Below, piece after piece: positions 8,482 to 17,487 of a stretch of DNA of 64,000 bases. Position 1 is the stretch's first letter. Every line of letters begins with the position of its first letter. The notes beneath the pieces were generated by a model that saw only the letters and a program-made list of their open reading frames with translations, was not told the DNA's origin and ran no database searches. A program made the position numbers and the translations under genes. The stretch is taken from positions 124,001 through 188,000 of the forward strand of contig NZ_JAJEPS010000003.1 of the NCBI RefSeq assembly GCF_020686965.1, read 5' to 3'. This DNA is from Hominiventricola filiformis. Lineage in GTDB: Bacteria; Bacillota; Clostridia; Lachnospirales; Lachnospiraceae.

Positions 8482-9108
8482 TTATCGTATGACAGATGAA
8501 TACATTGTTTCCAGAATATGAAAGTAGTCTGACTTATCTGCTTCTGTAATTTCTCTGATCACCCTGCACGGTGCCCCTGCTGCTACCACATTTGCAGGAA
8601 TATCTCTGGTGATAACACTTCCTGCACCGATAACTGTATTGTCACCGATGGTAATTCCACAATCCATATGGACTCCACCACCAACCCATACATTATTTCC
8701 AATCGTTACTTTCTTCGCAAAGCAGGCTCCGGCACCTCTTTCTTTCGCGTCAAATGCATGTCTTGCCGTGTAGATACTTACTCTTGGTCCAAATAAAACA
8801 TTGTCTCCGATTTCAATTCCACCCGGATCAAGCATCACACAGTCAAAGTTCGCATAAAAATGATTTCCTATTTTGATGTTATAACCAAACTCGCATTGAA
8901 AGGACGGCTCAAAAAATACATCCTCACCCATCTCTCCAAGTATCTTACGCAATAATGGCTCCCGAACTTCCGGCGGCTGACCATAGGAAGCGTTATACGC
9001 ATTTGTCAGCTCCACTGCCACTCTTCTCGCTTCCACCAATTCCGATGTAAGATCATTGTACATAAGACCGGATAAGGTTCTCTGTTTCTGTTCTTCAAAG
9101 TTTAACAT
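8482..9108 (-). CDS. Sugar O-acetyltransferase (maltose/galactoside acetyltransferase family)
   Basis: A 208-residue cytosolic enzyme transferring acetyl from acetyl-CoA to sugar hydroxyls. The N-terminal Mac domain (residues ~5-60) is followed by left-handed beta-helix hexapeptide repeats (IKIGNHFYANFDCVMLD, IEIGDNVLFGP, VTIGNNVWVGG, ITIGDNTVIGAGSVI). The catalytic histidine sits in TARHAFD, matching the family TAxHPLD site. Length is standard for Maa/LacA. RBS AAGGAGG precedes the ATG. Apparently monocistronic, bounded by hairpins on both sides. Physiological role in this family is often unclear (possibly detoxification of non-metabolised sugars). Confidence 0.9.
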   Translation of the reverse strand: MLNFEEQKQRTLSGLMYNDLTSELVEARRVAVELTNAYNASYGQPPEVREPLLRKILGEMGEDVFFEPSFQCEFGYNIKIGNHFYANFDCVMLDPGGIEIGDNVLFGPRVSIYTARHAFDAKERGAGACFAKKVTIGNNVWVGGGVHMDCGITIGDNTVIGAGSVITRDIPANVVAAGAPCRVIREITEADKSDYFHILETMYSSVIR

Positions 9109-9201
9109 TCTATCAATCCTCCTTCAAAATTATTGTACTATTTGTTTTATACAGCTTCTATGATTCATCTTGATTTTTATATTTCACATGTTGCTATTAT
9201 A

Positions 9202-9245
9202 AAAAGCTGTTCTACGGATAACTTATTATCAATAGAACAGCTTTT
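9202..9245 (-). terminator. Terminator after the PD-(D/E)XK gene
   Basis: Perfect 13-bp inverted repeat AAAAGCTGTTCTA / TAGAACAGCTTTT with an 18-base loop, followed on the minus strand by TTTTTATAAT. Confidence 0.8.
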
Positions 9246-9285
9246 CTTTTTCAAATTAGTATTGTAAAAATTTCTTTTGCATTTA

Positions 9286-10347
9286 TTACATTCTCATATC
9301 CACCAGTTTTTCCGCAATCTGTAAATCACTTGCACCTGCATACGTCTGCAGCATATCTGCTATCTTCTGAATATATCCCACTGGCAGATCCAATAACTCT
9401 GCCGTTTCTTCCGGGGTTCTTTTCATTTTTTCTAATTGTACTCTTACAAATCTGATCTCTGCCTGCTCGTTTCCTTTTGATATACCTTGTTCTATTCCCT
9501 GCTCCATTCCTTTTTTGATCGCCTTTGCTTCAATGTAATCTCCCATATTACACATTTTCCAAACTCCTTTCTCAATCCGGTCATCCACCCTCATTCCCAG
9601 ATTCTTCAGCTTTTCCAATTTTTCTTCTTTTGAAAGTCTGTCACTTGATAATGTTTGTAACATTTGAAGTGTCTTATCCTTCAATTCTGTTTTGTCATTG
9701 TATCTCATGATAAGGACGCTCATCAGATCATAGATCTCTTCGTTTCTTTTTGTTCTACCAATTATATCATTTTTGTTTAAAGAATACAAGCTCACTGTAT
9801 TTTCTTCATATACTGGAACATTCCCCATACACAGCCAGATACTGTACACTTTCTGCAAAGATCCATAATTCGTATCTTTATCAATCCTTTTTAGCTGTGC
9901 TGTCAACCGCCTGGCCGCATAATAGATTCCTCTTGGCTCTATAGGATATCCAGGATAATAATCCGACTGCGCTTCCAGATTCAGGTACATGCCTATCTGT
10001 TTTCCATTCATGCCCGGATACCAGACATGGAAAAGTACATCATAAAATACAGTTGCCTCTCCCTGTACCGCATCCTCATTTCTTATCCCCTGGATATTTT
10101 CACTGCCCTGCTCCACTCCAATTTTCGACACCATAATTGTCTCCGATTGAATATATTTCTTCTCAATATCCTCCAGCTCACAATTCTGGTATTCCGGCAC
10201 AAAACGTTTTAAGATCCAGGCCAGCACCTGTCTGTCCGATAACAGTTCTTTCATGGTCTGGTCGTACTTTGCTTTTCCTTCCTCAATATTCATAACTGCA
10301 TGTTTCAGGTTACTCACGTAATTCCTCCTGTCGTTATTTTTCATCAT
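9286..10347 (-). mobile_element. PD-(D/E)XK nuclease family transposase (Rpn-like)
   Basis: A 353-residue protein of the PDDEXK_2/Rpn group found in many copies in Lachnospiraceae and usually called 'PD-(D/E)XK nuclease family transposase'. The nuclease core is visible around residues 95-135: ATVFYDVLFHVWYP provides the conserved Asp, and MYLNLEAQSDYYPGYP provides the Glu-x-Gln. The C-terminal third is helical and charged (GMEQGIEQGISKGNEQ), typical of the family. It ends in a helical RTPEETAELLDLP segment also seen in the remnant at 8341-8430. I see no terminal inverted repeats or target duplication, so independent mobility is not shown. RpnA-type proteins promote recombination; the role here is inferred. 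Confidence 0.8.
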
Positions 10348-10389
10348 GGGATTTTTATCGAACGATTTGAAATATCTTAAGATGCGTTT

Positions 10390-10417
10390 AGTATACTCTT
10401 TGTTTCAGAAAAAGCAA
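10390..10417 (-). promoter_or_regulatory. Likely promoter of the PD-(D/E)XK gene
   Basis: Minus strand TTGCTT (10412-10417), 16-base spacer, TATACT (10390-10395), about 43 bases before the start codon. Confidence 0.5.
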
Positions 10418-10464
10418 CCATGTTTACAGTTTGTTTACAATTTTTGTATATTTTCCATAAAATA

Positions 10465-10500
10465 ACAGCCAGCTGATATAAGCTGCCATCAGCTGGCTGT
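10465..10500 (-). terminator. Terminator of the HAD phosphatase gene
   Basis: Perfect 13-bp inverted repeat ACAGCCAGCTGAT / ATCAGCTGGCTGT with a 10-base loop directly after the stop; minus-strand tail TATTTTATGG. Confidence 0.75.
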
Positions 10501-10511
10501 ATCTGGCTTTC

Positions 10512-11345
10512 TTATAACTCCCACTCTTTTTCAAGAAATTCTGCCACACCATCATGGTCACAATCACCCAGTACTTCTGTAACCTGTTCCTTCACTTCCG
10601 GCAGTGCATTGGTCGGTGCATAGCTTCTGTCTGACAGTTCTATCATGGAAAGATCATTAAAGTTATCCCCGAACACAACGATTTCATCACTATGAATCAT
10701 TTCTTTCAGCTTCAAAAGTGCATTTTTCTTGCTGGCTTTTTTACTGAATATTTCCAGACAGTACCAGCCATTATAAATATTCAAATAGAAAGAGTAATCA
10801 ATATCTGGAATCTGATCCAGTTCTTTGCACACCGGTTCCAACTCTTCTTTCTCGCCGGTATAAGTGATGTAGGCAACCTTTCCCTCCTGAAATGCATTCT
10901 GAAGATGATCTGTGCAAACAATCTTTCTGCAAGCCTCCAGAGCACGGTCACTGTAATACTGGGTCTGTTTTTCTAATGTTTGATCTCCATAATATAAAGA
11001 GATGCTCCCCTCTGAAAAAATATAAACAAAACAGGACATACCATGCTTCTCAAAAGCTTTGATTACTTGTTCTGCACTTTTCTTTTCGATCTCTTCTGCT
11101 GAAATAATCTTTTTCTCTTTAAAATCATATAAAAATACACCGTTCGTTACAATTCCAGGCGTATCCATCTCTATCTCTTGCAGGCGATAGTCACACCCAT
11201 AAGGCATCCTGGCCGTCGCCACCGCAAACTTCATTCCTTTCTGAATACACCGGTTCAGTACATTTGCCGTGTATGGAGTAATTCTTTTCTTGCTGTCCAG
11301 CAGTGTCCCATCCAGATCAGATACATATAATACATTCTTTTTCAA
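10512..11345 (-). CDS. Cof-type HAD-IIB family hydrolase
   Basis: A 277-residue HAD phosphatase with a IIB cap, acting on sugar phosphates or similar small phospho-metabolites. Motif I DLDGTLLD (Asp nucleophile) is near residue 10-17, motif II is in the FAVATAR region, and motif IV is GDNFNDLSMI near residue 230. Length matches Cof/YidA proteins. The start codon is TTG, with AGGAGAA upstream and MKKNVLYVSDL following, so the first residue is fMet despite the codon. Flanked by its own terminator downstream and by the terminator of the isomerase gene upstream, so it is probably monocistronic. Substrate unknown. Confidence 0.88.
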   Translation of the reverse strand: MKKNVLYVSDLDGTLLDSKKRITPYTANVLNRCIQKGMKFAVATARMPYGCDYRLQEIEMDTPGIVTNGVFLYDFKEKKIISAEEIEKKSAEQVIKAFEKHGMSCFVYIFSEGSISLYYGDQTLEKQTQYYSDRALEACRKIVCTDHLQNAFQEGKVAYITYTGEKEELEPVCKELDQIPDIDYSFYLNIYNGWYCLEIFSKKASKKNALLKLKEMIHSDEIVVFGDNFNDLSMIELSDRSYAPTNALPEVKEQVTEVLGDCDHDGVAEFLEKEWEL

Positions 11346-11402
11346 AATACTGTTCTCCTGTTTTCCTATTTTGCTATTTTATAAAAATCATGATATAAAT
11401 GA

Positions 11403-11422
11403 AGCCGGGATTACTCCCGGCT
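11403..11422 (-). terminator. Terminator of the isomerase/TIM-barrel unit
   Basis: 8-bp GC-rich stem AGCCGGGA / TCCCGGCT with a 4-base loop, 35 bases after the isomerase stop. T-rich tails on both strands suggest bidirectional function. Confidence 0.7.
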
Positions 11423-11457
11423 CCATTTTTGAATTTTATGGTAGAAATTGCTAACTT

Positions 11458-12798
11458 CTAAAAAGTAACCTTCTTCACTCCCATATATTTGCAAAGTAAA
11501 GTCATCATTTCTATATAATCTCCCTCTTTTACAAGCAGATGATGATCCATGCCTGATGCCATCAGGCTGTCAATTGCCTCGCTTGCTTTCGGTGCAACCT
11601 GCAATTTTACCAGCAGCTTCTCGCCGCCATCAATCCATTCCTGCTTAGAAGCTTTTACAACTTTTCCAGACTCTACCAATACCTGATATCCATCAATTCC
11701 ATTTCCCTGAATGCTGGATACGGTCACTTTGTCCATCGGACGAAGCGGAAGTCCTACAAAACAGCCTCTCTCTCCACTCGGAGAAATCTGTACCTGTTCC
11801 ACAGACTCAGCCAGAGAATGGGCAGTACTTCCTTCATGAGCAAGCGCCAGAATATGCTCTTTATCATCAATGCTTCCAACTTCTCCCAGAGCAGTTGCTC
11901 CGCCCTTGGCAGCCAGGTTCAGCATATACATTACCATGGTATGTCCGATATCTCCTTCGGTATCAAGGATAATTCCTTCATCTGCCAGCCAGCTGGACGG
12001 AAGGTTCATTTCACCGCTGTAGAACGGATAGCACTCTGCTGCCAGCGCATCCAGCGAATATCTCTTTACTGCTTCTTTTACCGACATGTAAACCTTGGTC
12101 ATATGAAGCATAGAAGATTCCTCTGCCAGCACTTTTCCGGTTCGTTTCTTCAGGCAGGTATATACTTTCTTTGCCTCTTCATCAGAGATTTTTTCTGCTG
12201 CTTCCATAATCTCTTCCATCTCAATATGAACGAGTGTTACGCCGAATTTTTCTGAGAATTCCCACTCTTCATTGGTGGTATCCTGCGGGCCTGCCACACG
12301 CCAGGTCTGCCTTGGTCCTACCAGAGCAAGTTTCATGTTTCCAACCGCTTTCATGATACGGCCAACTTCTGCAATCTTAGCAACCTTATCTGCTGCAGCT
12401 TTGTCATTGGTCAGGCCATATACATAATCATACGGAATACCATGAGTAGTCAGTGCACTTCCAAAATGCTGTACACAACCAATGGAGAAGGTCTCTGTAT
12501 AAGGAACTGCCCAGAACACAACCGGGATCTGCATCTCATGCACTAATACGTACAGAAGAGAATCCGTTACCCAGGTACTTAAAATAACAGTCAGGGAATC
12601 AACTCCCTGCTCTTTAAACTCTTTGCAGACATCAATGGCATCTGCCGCATCCCATACGGTTTTGGAGCCCACTGCCGGGACTACCATTCTGTCTTTCATG
12701 GACTGAACAGCTGCCTCCATCAGTTCCTCTGCACGCTGTCCGCCGCTCTCATAGTGGCTGGCTACTACTACCAGTCCGGTTTTTGCTTCAATTGACAT
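11458..12798 (-). CDS. L-fucose/L-arabinose isomerase family protein
   Basis: A 446-residue protein with the three-part FucI/AraA fold: N-terminal Rossmann-like domain (VVVASHYESGGQRAEE), middle domain (KLALVGPRQTWRVAG), and C-terminal barrel. Candidate Mn-binding acidic and histidine residues are in AAECYPFY, DTEGDIGHT, GEVGSIDDKE and LAHEGS. True FucI is ~590 and AraA ~500 residues, so this is a shorter, uncharacterised branch. RBS AAGGAGG. It starts 26 bases after the TIM-barrel gene and shares its promoter, suggesting sequential action on one sugar. Isomerase activity is predicted from family only; the substrate is unknown. Confidence 0.75.
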   Translation of the reverse strand: MSIEAKTGLVVVASHYESGGQRAEELMEAAVQSMKDRMVVPAVGSKTVWDAADAIDVCKEFKEQGVDSLTVILSTWVTDSLLYVLVHEMQIPVVFWAVPYTETFSIGCVQHFGSALTTHGIPYDYVYGLTNDKAAADKVAKIAEVGRIMKAVGNMKLALVGPRQTWRVAGPQDTTNEEWEFSEKFGVTLVHIEMEEIMEAAEKISDEEAKKVYTCLKKRTGKVLAEESSMLHMTKVYMSVKEAVKRYSLDALAAECYPFYSGEMNLPSSWLADEGIILDTEGDIGHTMVMYMLNLAAKGGATALGEVGSIDDKEHILALAHEGSTAHSLAESVEQVQISPSGERGCFVGLPLRPMDKVTVSSIQGNGIDGYQVLVESGKVVKASKQEWIDGGEKLLVKLQVAPKASEAIDSLMASGMDHHLLVKEGDYIEMMTLLCKYMGVKKVTF

Positions 12799-12824
12799 AA
12801 GTCATATCCTCCTTAGGGTCTTTC

Positions 12825-13499
12825 TTACTGTTTCTGAAGGAAATCTACAACAGCCTTCAGATTATCACGGAAGGAACTATCTTTTACAAAGTTCTTGGTG
12901 AACAGAGCTGATCCCATGGTGAAGTATGCCGGATCCATCTGTTTTACAAGAAGCATACGCTCTTCAGAACCGATGCTGCCTGCCAGCACAGTCGGGATAC
13001 AGCTTGCTTTAATGAATGCTGCAGACAGTACGTTCGGATCACCCTCTACATAGCGATATCCCAGGAGATCGACGCCGCAAGCACCTGCTGCTTTAAACTT
13101 TTCAGCCTGTTCCAACATAAAATCGCAACTTCCTTCCAAAATGGATGGACTCTGAGATACTTTACCTACAAACGGATAATATTTCAGATTGGTTGTTTTT
13201 ACATACTCTGCTACGGAATCATAGAAAAGAGTTCCCAACAGGCAGTCAAATCCACACTCTACAGCCAGTTTTGCGCCTCTCATGCACTCTTCCTCAGAGT
13301 AGGTAACAACTTCCAGGAAAGTAGTCTTTCCAGCTGCTTTCATCATACCGCACAGTTCTTTCATTTTTTCCGGCTCAAGACCTACATCTTTGAATCCCCA
13401 GTTGGTAACCGGCAGATCTTTATTCTCCTCAAAGATCTCTTTTGCATCCTTTACGGTTACATCATTGTGTGTCAGCATGACAATCAGTTTTTCGAGCAT
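12825..13499 (-). CDS. Unassigned TIM-barrel (phosphate-binding type) protein, possible aldolase or epimerase
   Basis: A 224-residue protein; start MLEKLIVMLTHND follows GGAGG. I do not recognise a named family. Alternating strand/helix segments look like a (beta/alpha)8 barrel: TFLEVVTYSEEE, FDCLLGTLFYD, YYPFVGKVSQ, ACGVDLLGYRY, then LAGSIGSEER and YFTMGSALF. The last two resemble the phosphate-binding loops after strands 7 and 8 of ribulose-phosphate-binding barrels (HisA, TrpF, ThiG type). Candidate catalytic Lys is in the VGK of strand 5. First gene of a two-gene unit with the FucI-like isomerase, so a role in breakdown or conversion of a ketose (phosphate) is inferred. Confidence 0.6.
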   Translation of the reverse strand: MLEKLIVMLTHNDVTVKDAKEIFEENKDLPVTNWGFKDVGLEPEKMKELCGMMKAAGKTTFLEVVTYSEEECMRGAKLAVECGFDCLLGTLFYDSVAEYVKTTNLKYYPFVGKVSQSPSILEGSCDFMLEQAEKFKAAGACGVDLLGYRYVEGDPNVLSAAFIKASCIPTVLAGSIGSEERMLLVKQMDPAYFTMGSALFTKNFVKDSSFRDNLKAVVDFLQKQ

Positions 13500-13548
13500 T
13501 TTACTATACCTCCATAATGTTTGATTATATTGCACCGTTTTCTCCGGC

Positions 13549-13569
13549 TTTCTATGGATATTATAGAAA
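13549..13569. promoter_or_regulatory. Dyad overlapping the -10 of the TIM-barrel/isomerase promoter
   Basis: TTTCTAT (13549-13555) and ATAGAAA (13563-13569), spaced by 7 bases, with a further GGC/GCC outside. It covers the -10 hexamer at 13560-13565, the usual place for a repressor operator. No regulator gene is adjacent. Confidence 0.4.
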
Positions 13570-13588
13570 ATGCCCTTTTCAAAGTCGA
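13560..13588 (-). promoter_or_regulatory. Promoter of the TIM-barrel/isomerase unit
   Basis: Minus strand TCGACT (13583-13588), 17-base spacer, TATAAT (13560-13565), about 60 bases before the start codon. Confidence 0.6.
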
Positions 13589-13624
13589 TTAAGGGGATTG
13601 ACTTCAACATTGCTTATTTTGTGG

Positions 13625-13653
13625 TTCCTGCTTTATGTTTTTTATGCTATACT
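13625..13653 (+). promoter_or_regulatory. Possible promoter of the AEC permease gene
   Basis: TTCCTG, 17-base spacer, TATACT (13648-13653) preceded by TGC (extended -10). It is divergent from the TIM-barrel promoter about 60 bases away. Confidence 0.45.
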
Positions 13654-13709
13654 TACAGAGATTTATTTCTACAAATTCCGGTCATCGACCGGCGACGGAG
13701 GCATTACAT

Positions 13710-14654
13710 ATGAGTAATCTGATTTTCAGCCTGAATTCCACGCTTCCTATCTTTATCGTGATTATCATAGGATATGTGCTCGGGCAAAAAAAGTTTCTAA
13801 CAAAAGAATTCTGTTCCGTGGCAGATAAGCTGGTTTTTCGTGTCGGACTTCCGGCCATGCTGTTCTGTGATATGACATCCATTGACCTGACGGAAAATTT
13901 CAATGGCAAATTCGTTCTGTTCTGTTTCGGAGCCACCGCCATTTCCATCATCGTCATCTGGATTCTGGCACGTATTTTCCTGCGTGATAAAAGTCTGACC
14001 GGTGAATTCGTGCAAGCCTGTTACCGAAGCAGCGCAGCAATCCTTGGCGTAGCCTTCATCCAGAATATCTATGGCACTTCCGGTATGGCTCCGCTTATGA
14101 TGCTCGGCAGCGTGCCGCTGTTCAATATTTTTGCAGTGCTGATTCTGACCATTGAAAATCCATCCCACAAGGGTAAGCTTCATCCGGGCGCCATCCTCTA
14201 TGGCATCCTGACCAACCCGATTCTGGACGGCATTCTGATCGGTACTATCTACAATCTGCTGCCCATCGGCCTGCCGGCCATGGCTCAGAAGACATTCAAC
14301 ACTCTTGGAAGTCTGACCACTCCACTGGCGCTCCTTTCCATCGGAGCTTCTTTCGAAGGTGCCAAGGCAATCAAAAAACTGGGACCCACCGTTGCAGCGT
14401 CCTTCTGCAAACTAATGCTGTTAGATATGATATTCCTTCCCATTGCAATCAAATTCGGCTTCCGCGGACAGGAGCTCATCGCTCTGCTCATTATGCTGGG
14501 CAGTCCTACCACTCCGGCATCTTATGTCATGTCGAAAAATATGGGACACGACGGTACCCTCTCCGCCAGCTGTGTTGCAGCAACCACTCTGTTCTCCGCT
14601 GTTACCATGACATTATGGATCTATGTCCTAAGTGCTGGCGGATTTCTGGCATAA
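13710..14654 (+). CDS. AEC family permease (auxin efflux carrier-like)
   Basis: A 314-residue integral membrane transporter with about ten helices in two five-helix halves. Start MSNLIFSLNSTLP follows GGAGG at 8 bases. The first half has IFIVIIIGYVLGQKKFL and VFRVGLPAMLF; the second has LGSLTTPLALLSIGASF and MLGSPTTPASYVMSKNMG, the conserved proline/threonine cross-over typical of AEC proteins. Bacterial AEC carriers move malate, malonate or other carboxylates; the substrate here is not determinable. It is divergent from the isomerase/TIM-barrel unit and may share its control region. Convergent with the SulP gene, with a shared terminator. Confidence 0.88.
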   Translation: MSNLIFSLNSTLPIFIVIIIGYVLGQKKFLTKEFCSVADKLVFRVGLPAMLFCDMTSIDLTENFNGKFVLFCFGATAISIIVIWILARIFLRDKSLTGEFVQACYRSSAAILGVAFIQNIYGTSGMAPLMMLGSVPLFNIFAVLILTIENPSHKGKLHPGAILYGILTNPILDGILIGTIYNLLPIGLPAMAQKTFNTLGSLTTPLALLSIGASFEGAKAIKKLGPTVAASFCKLMLLDMIFLPIAIKFGFRGQELIALLIMLGSPTTPASYVMSKNMGHDGTLSASCVAATTLFSAVTMTLWIYVLSAGGFLA

Positions 14655-14695
14655 AAATATCCGGGAAACCATACCAGATGATTTCCCGGATATTT
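14655..14695. terminator. Bidirectional terminator between AEC permease and SulP genes
   Basis: Perfect 14-bp inverted repeat AAATATCCGGGAAA / TTTCCCGGATATTT with a 13-base loop between convergent genes. A-rich and T-rich flanks suit termination from both sides. Confidence 0.85.
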
Positions 14696-14706
14696 TATGT
14701 CCTTTT

Positions 14707-16359
14707 TTATTTCGCCGTACGTACAATCTCTTCTGCCCGGTTCAGAGCCTCTGTAATATTTGCGCAGAAATTCTCTTTTCCGACCAGTTCCAGAAATCCG
14801 TCTTTTTCCATAACATGTCTTGGCTGCTCATTCACATGGGAGAACACCAGCGCAATTCCCTTTGATTCACAGTATTTCGTCAGGTTATGAAGGGCATTCA
14901 TAGCGGTACTGTCCAACGCCGGAACTGCACGCATACGGAATACCACACACTTCGTAAAATCCTTCACCACAATATGTTCAATAGCACTGGCTGCACCGAA
15001 GAAGAGAGGTCCGGTGATCTCATATACCCGGATCTGTTTGGACAGTTTCTGCAGATGTTCATCAACCATCTGAGAATCATCATCCATATAGATCCAGCTG
15101 TCCACATGAGTCTCGTCGCTCATCCGCTTAATGAAAAGCAGACATGCCAGAATCATGCCGACCTCAATTGCTACGACGAGGTCAAATACAATCGTCAGCA
15201 CAAAGGTAACTACCAGCACGATAATATCGCTCTTTGGAGCTGTCTCCACCAGATGTTTGAAGGTTCTCCACTGGCACATATTATAAGCTACGATAAACAG
15301 AATCGCTGCAATAGTCGGCATGGGAATCATACCGGCATAAGGCATCAACACGACCAGAACAATCACCAGTGTTACGGAATGCACCATACCGGCCACCGGC
15401 GTGCGTCCGCCATTTTTAATATTGGCTGCTGTTCTTGCGATTGCTCCTGTCGCCGGAATGCCTCCAAACAGAGCAGAGGCAATATTTCCTGCACCCTGAG
15501 CTACCAGCTCCATGTCAGAACGATGTTTTCCATTGATCATACCATCGGCCACCACACAGGAAAGCAAAGACTCAATGGCAGCCAGCACTGCGATGGTAAA
15601 TGCATTCGGTACGGCTGCTTCCACCGACTTCAGACTGAGTGCCGGAAAATGGAAGGATGGCAATGCATTACTGATAGTATAAAGATTTCCGATGGTAGAT
15701 ACCTTCAGCGGAAGGAACTGCACCATCAGTATTCCCACGATGACTGCGATCAGAGAACCCGGAATTTTCTTGAAAATATAAGGAGAGATGATCAGAATTG
15801 CCAAGCTGACCGCGCCCACAATCAATGCATCCGTATTTACCGTATTGATATTTCCAATAAATGCTTCCAGTTTTTCCATAGTTTCAATGGGTTTTACCCC
15901 ATCCGGATAGGTCACACCGAAGAAATCTTTCAGCTGCCCGATAACGATAGTCACTGCAATTCCTGATGTAAAACCAGTCGTAATCGTATATGGAATAAAT
16001 TTAATCAGCGTTCCAAAATGGCAGAGTCCCATAAGAATCAGGAACACACCTGCCAATACTGTCGCAATGACCAGACCATCCAGTCCGGCTCTTGCCACAA
16101 TTCCTGCCACGATTGTCGCAAAGGCTGCAGTCGGACCAGCAATCTGCACACTGCTCCCTCCCAGTGCAGAGATCACGAATCCCGCTACAATTGCGGTAAA
16201 AATACCTGCCTCCGGTCCCACACCTGATGCAAGTGCCAGTGCGATGGACAACGGCAGCGCGATAATCGCCACAATGATTCCAGCCGTCACATCTTTAAAG
16301 AACTGTTCCCGGCTGTATGACTTTAAAGAAGTCAATAACATAGGTTTTAAAGAATTCAT
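14707..16359 (-). CDS. SulP family inorganic anion transporter with STAS domain
   Basis: A 550-residue membrane carrier (sulfate, bicarbonate or other anions). Start MNSLKPMLLTSLKSY follows AAAGGA; the frame is open 36 codons further. The N-terminal ~400 residues hold 12-14 helices with the SulP hallmarks GIIVAIIALPLSIALALASGVGPEAG and GPTAAFATIVAGI, then GNIASALFGGIPATGAIARTA. The cytoplasmic STAS domain (residues ~430-545) contains DSTAMNALHNLTKYCESKG, with the conserved DSTA helix start. Single-gene unit, convergent with the AEC permease. The ion specificity is unknown. Confidence 0.92.
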   Translation of the reverse strand: MNSLKPMLLTSLKSYSREQFFKDVTAGIIVAIIALPLSIALALASGVGPEAGIFTAIVAGFVISALGGSSVQIAGPTAAFATIVAGIVARAGLDGLVIATVLAGVFLILMGLCHFGTLIKFIPYTITTGFTSGIAVTIVIGQLKDFFGVTYPDGVKPIETMEKLEAFIGNINTVNTDALIVGAVSLAILIISPYIFKKIPGSLIAVIVGILMVQFLPLKVSTIGNLYTISNALPSFHFPALSLKSVEAAVPNAFTIAVLAAIESLLSCVVADGMINGKHRSDMELVAQGAGNIASALFGGIPATGAIARTAANIKNGGRTPVAGMVHSVTLVIVLVVLMPYAGMIPMPTIAAILFIVAYNMCQWRTFKHLVETAPKSDIIVLVVTFVLTIVFDLVVAIEVGMILACLLFIKRMSDETHVDSWIYMDDDSQMVDEHLQKLSKQIRVYEITGPLFFGAASAIEHIVVKDFTKCVVFRMRAVPALDSTAMNALHNLTKYCESKGIALVFSHVNEQPRHVMEKDGFLELVGKENFCANITEALNRAEEIVRTAK

Positions 16360-16456
16360 CCGTATTTCTATTTCCTTTCTATCCTTTATACACAACAGTT
16401 TAGAATTATAGCACAGATTTTTCCTAATTATCAACCAAAAATATGACAAGTATCTC

Positions 16457-16485
16457 TTTTCAAGCACCAGTTTTTTTTGTACAAT
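16457..16485 (+). promoter_or_regulatory. Promoter of the PfkB kinase gene
   Basis: TTTTCA, 17-base spacer, TACAAT (16480-16485), about 30 bases before the start codon. Confidence 0.5.
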
Positions 16486-16514
16486 AGATATATTAAAGAA
16501 CGGAGGCTTTTCTT

Positions 16515-17483
16515 ATGAAAAAATACGACGTAATCGCTCTTGGTGAGCTTCTTATTGATTTCACCCAGAATGGGCTGAGTGAACAGGGCAACGGACTTTT
16601 CGAAGCCAATCCAGGAGGTGCTCCCTGCAATGTACTTTCTATGCTAAATAACCTTGGAAAGAAAACTTCCTTTATCGGAAAAGTAGGAAACGATCAGTTT
16701 GGAAAAACACTGAAAAAAGCGTTGGAGGAGCTTGGTATCGGCACGGAAAATCTGCTGATGGACAACGAAGTGCATACGACCCTGGCACTGGTACATACCT
16801 TTGCAGACGGAGACCGTGATTTCTCCTTCTACCGCAATCCGGGCGCTGATATGATGCTCACTGTGGACGAGCTGAACCTTGATCTGGTACGTGATACCAG
16901 AATCTTTCATTTTGGCACCCTGTCCATGACCCATGACGGCATCCGCGCTACCACAAAAAAAGCAGTAGAAACTGCCAAAGAAGCCGGTGCACTCATCAGT
17001 TTCGACCCGAACTTAAGAGAACCGCTCTGGGATTCTCTTGACAATGCCAAAGAGCAGGTTCGCTGGGGACTTGGAAAATGCGATGTACTGAAGATTTCTG
17101 ATAATGAGATCCAGTGGCTCACCGGAGAAGAAGACTTTACCGCAGGCGTAAAGAAGATCCGCGAGGAATTCCCCATTCCGTTGATTCTTGTTTCCATGGG
17201 TCGTGACGGAAGTCGCGCATACTATGGTGATCATTATGTAGAAGTAGCTCCATTCCTTCAGGAAAATACCATTGAGACCACCGGAGCCGGTGACACTTTC
17301 TGTGCATGTGTCCTGAACTATGTACTGGAGCATGACCTGGAAGCACTGACGGATGAGCAGTTAAAAGAAATGCTCACCTTCGCCAATGCGGCCGCTTCCA
17401 TCATCACCACCAGAAAAGGCGCCCTCCGCGTCATGCCGACCCGTGAGGAAGTTCTGGATTTTCTGAAAAAACAGGAGGCATAA
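16515..17483 (+). CDS. PfkB family carbohydrate kinase (fructokinase-like)
   Basis: A 322-residue ribokinase-fold sugar kinase. The N-terminal PfkB signature appears as GGAPCNVLSMLNNLGKKTSFIGKVGNDQFG; the C-terminal signature is ETTGAGDTFCACV, with the GAGD catalytic Asp. The closest family pattern is ScrK/fructokinase (ALGELLIDFTQNG, FDPNLREPLW, KISDNEIQWLTG). It would phosphorylate fructose or a related ketose with ATP in the cytosol. RBS GGAGG. The small acidic protein gene follows with only a 4-base gap. No PTS or sugar porter is adjacent, so the substrate source is unclear. Confidence 0.88.
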   Translation: MKKYDVIALGELLIDFTQNGLSEQGNGLFEANPGGAPCNVLSMLNNLGKKTSFIGKVGNDQFGKTLKKALEELGIGTENLLMDNEVHTTLALVHTFADGDRDFSFYRNPGADMMLTVDELNLDLVRDTRIFHFGTLSMTHDGIRATTKKAVETAKEAGALISFDPNLREPLWDSLDNAKEQVRWGLGKCDVLKISDNEIQWLTGEEDFTAGVKKIREEFPIPLILVSMGRDGSRAYYGDHYVEVAPFLQENTIETTGAGDTFCACVLNYVLEHDLEALTDEQLKEMLTFANAAASIITTRKGALRVMPTREEVLDFLKKQEA

Positions 17484-17487
17484 ATTG

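Noticed and set aside
14887..15966. 359-codon plus-strand frame opposite the SulP gene
   Set aside because: Antisense shadow; composition rich in His/Cys/Gln with no domain, no RBS.
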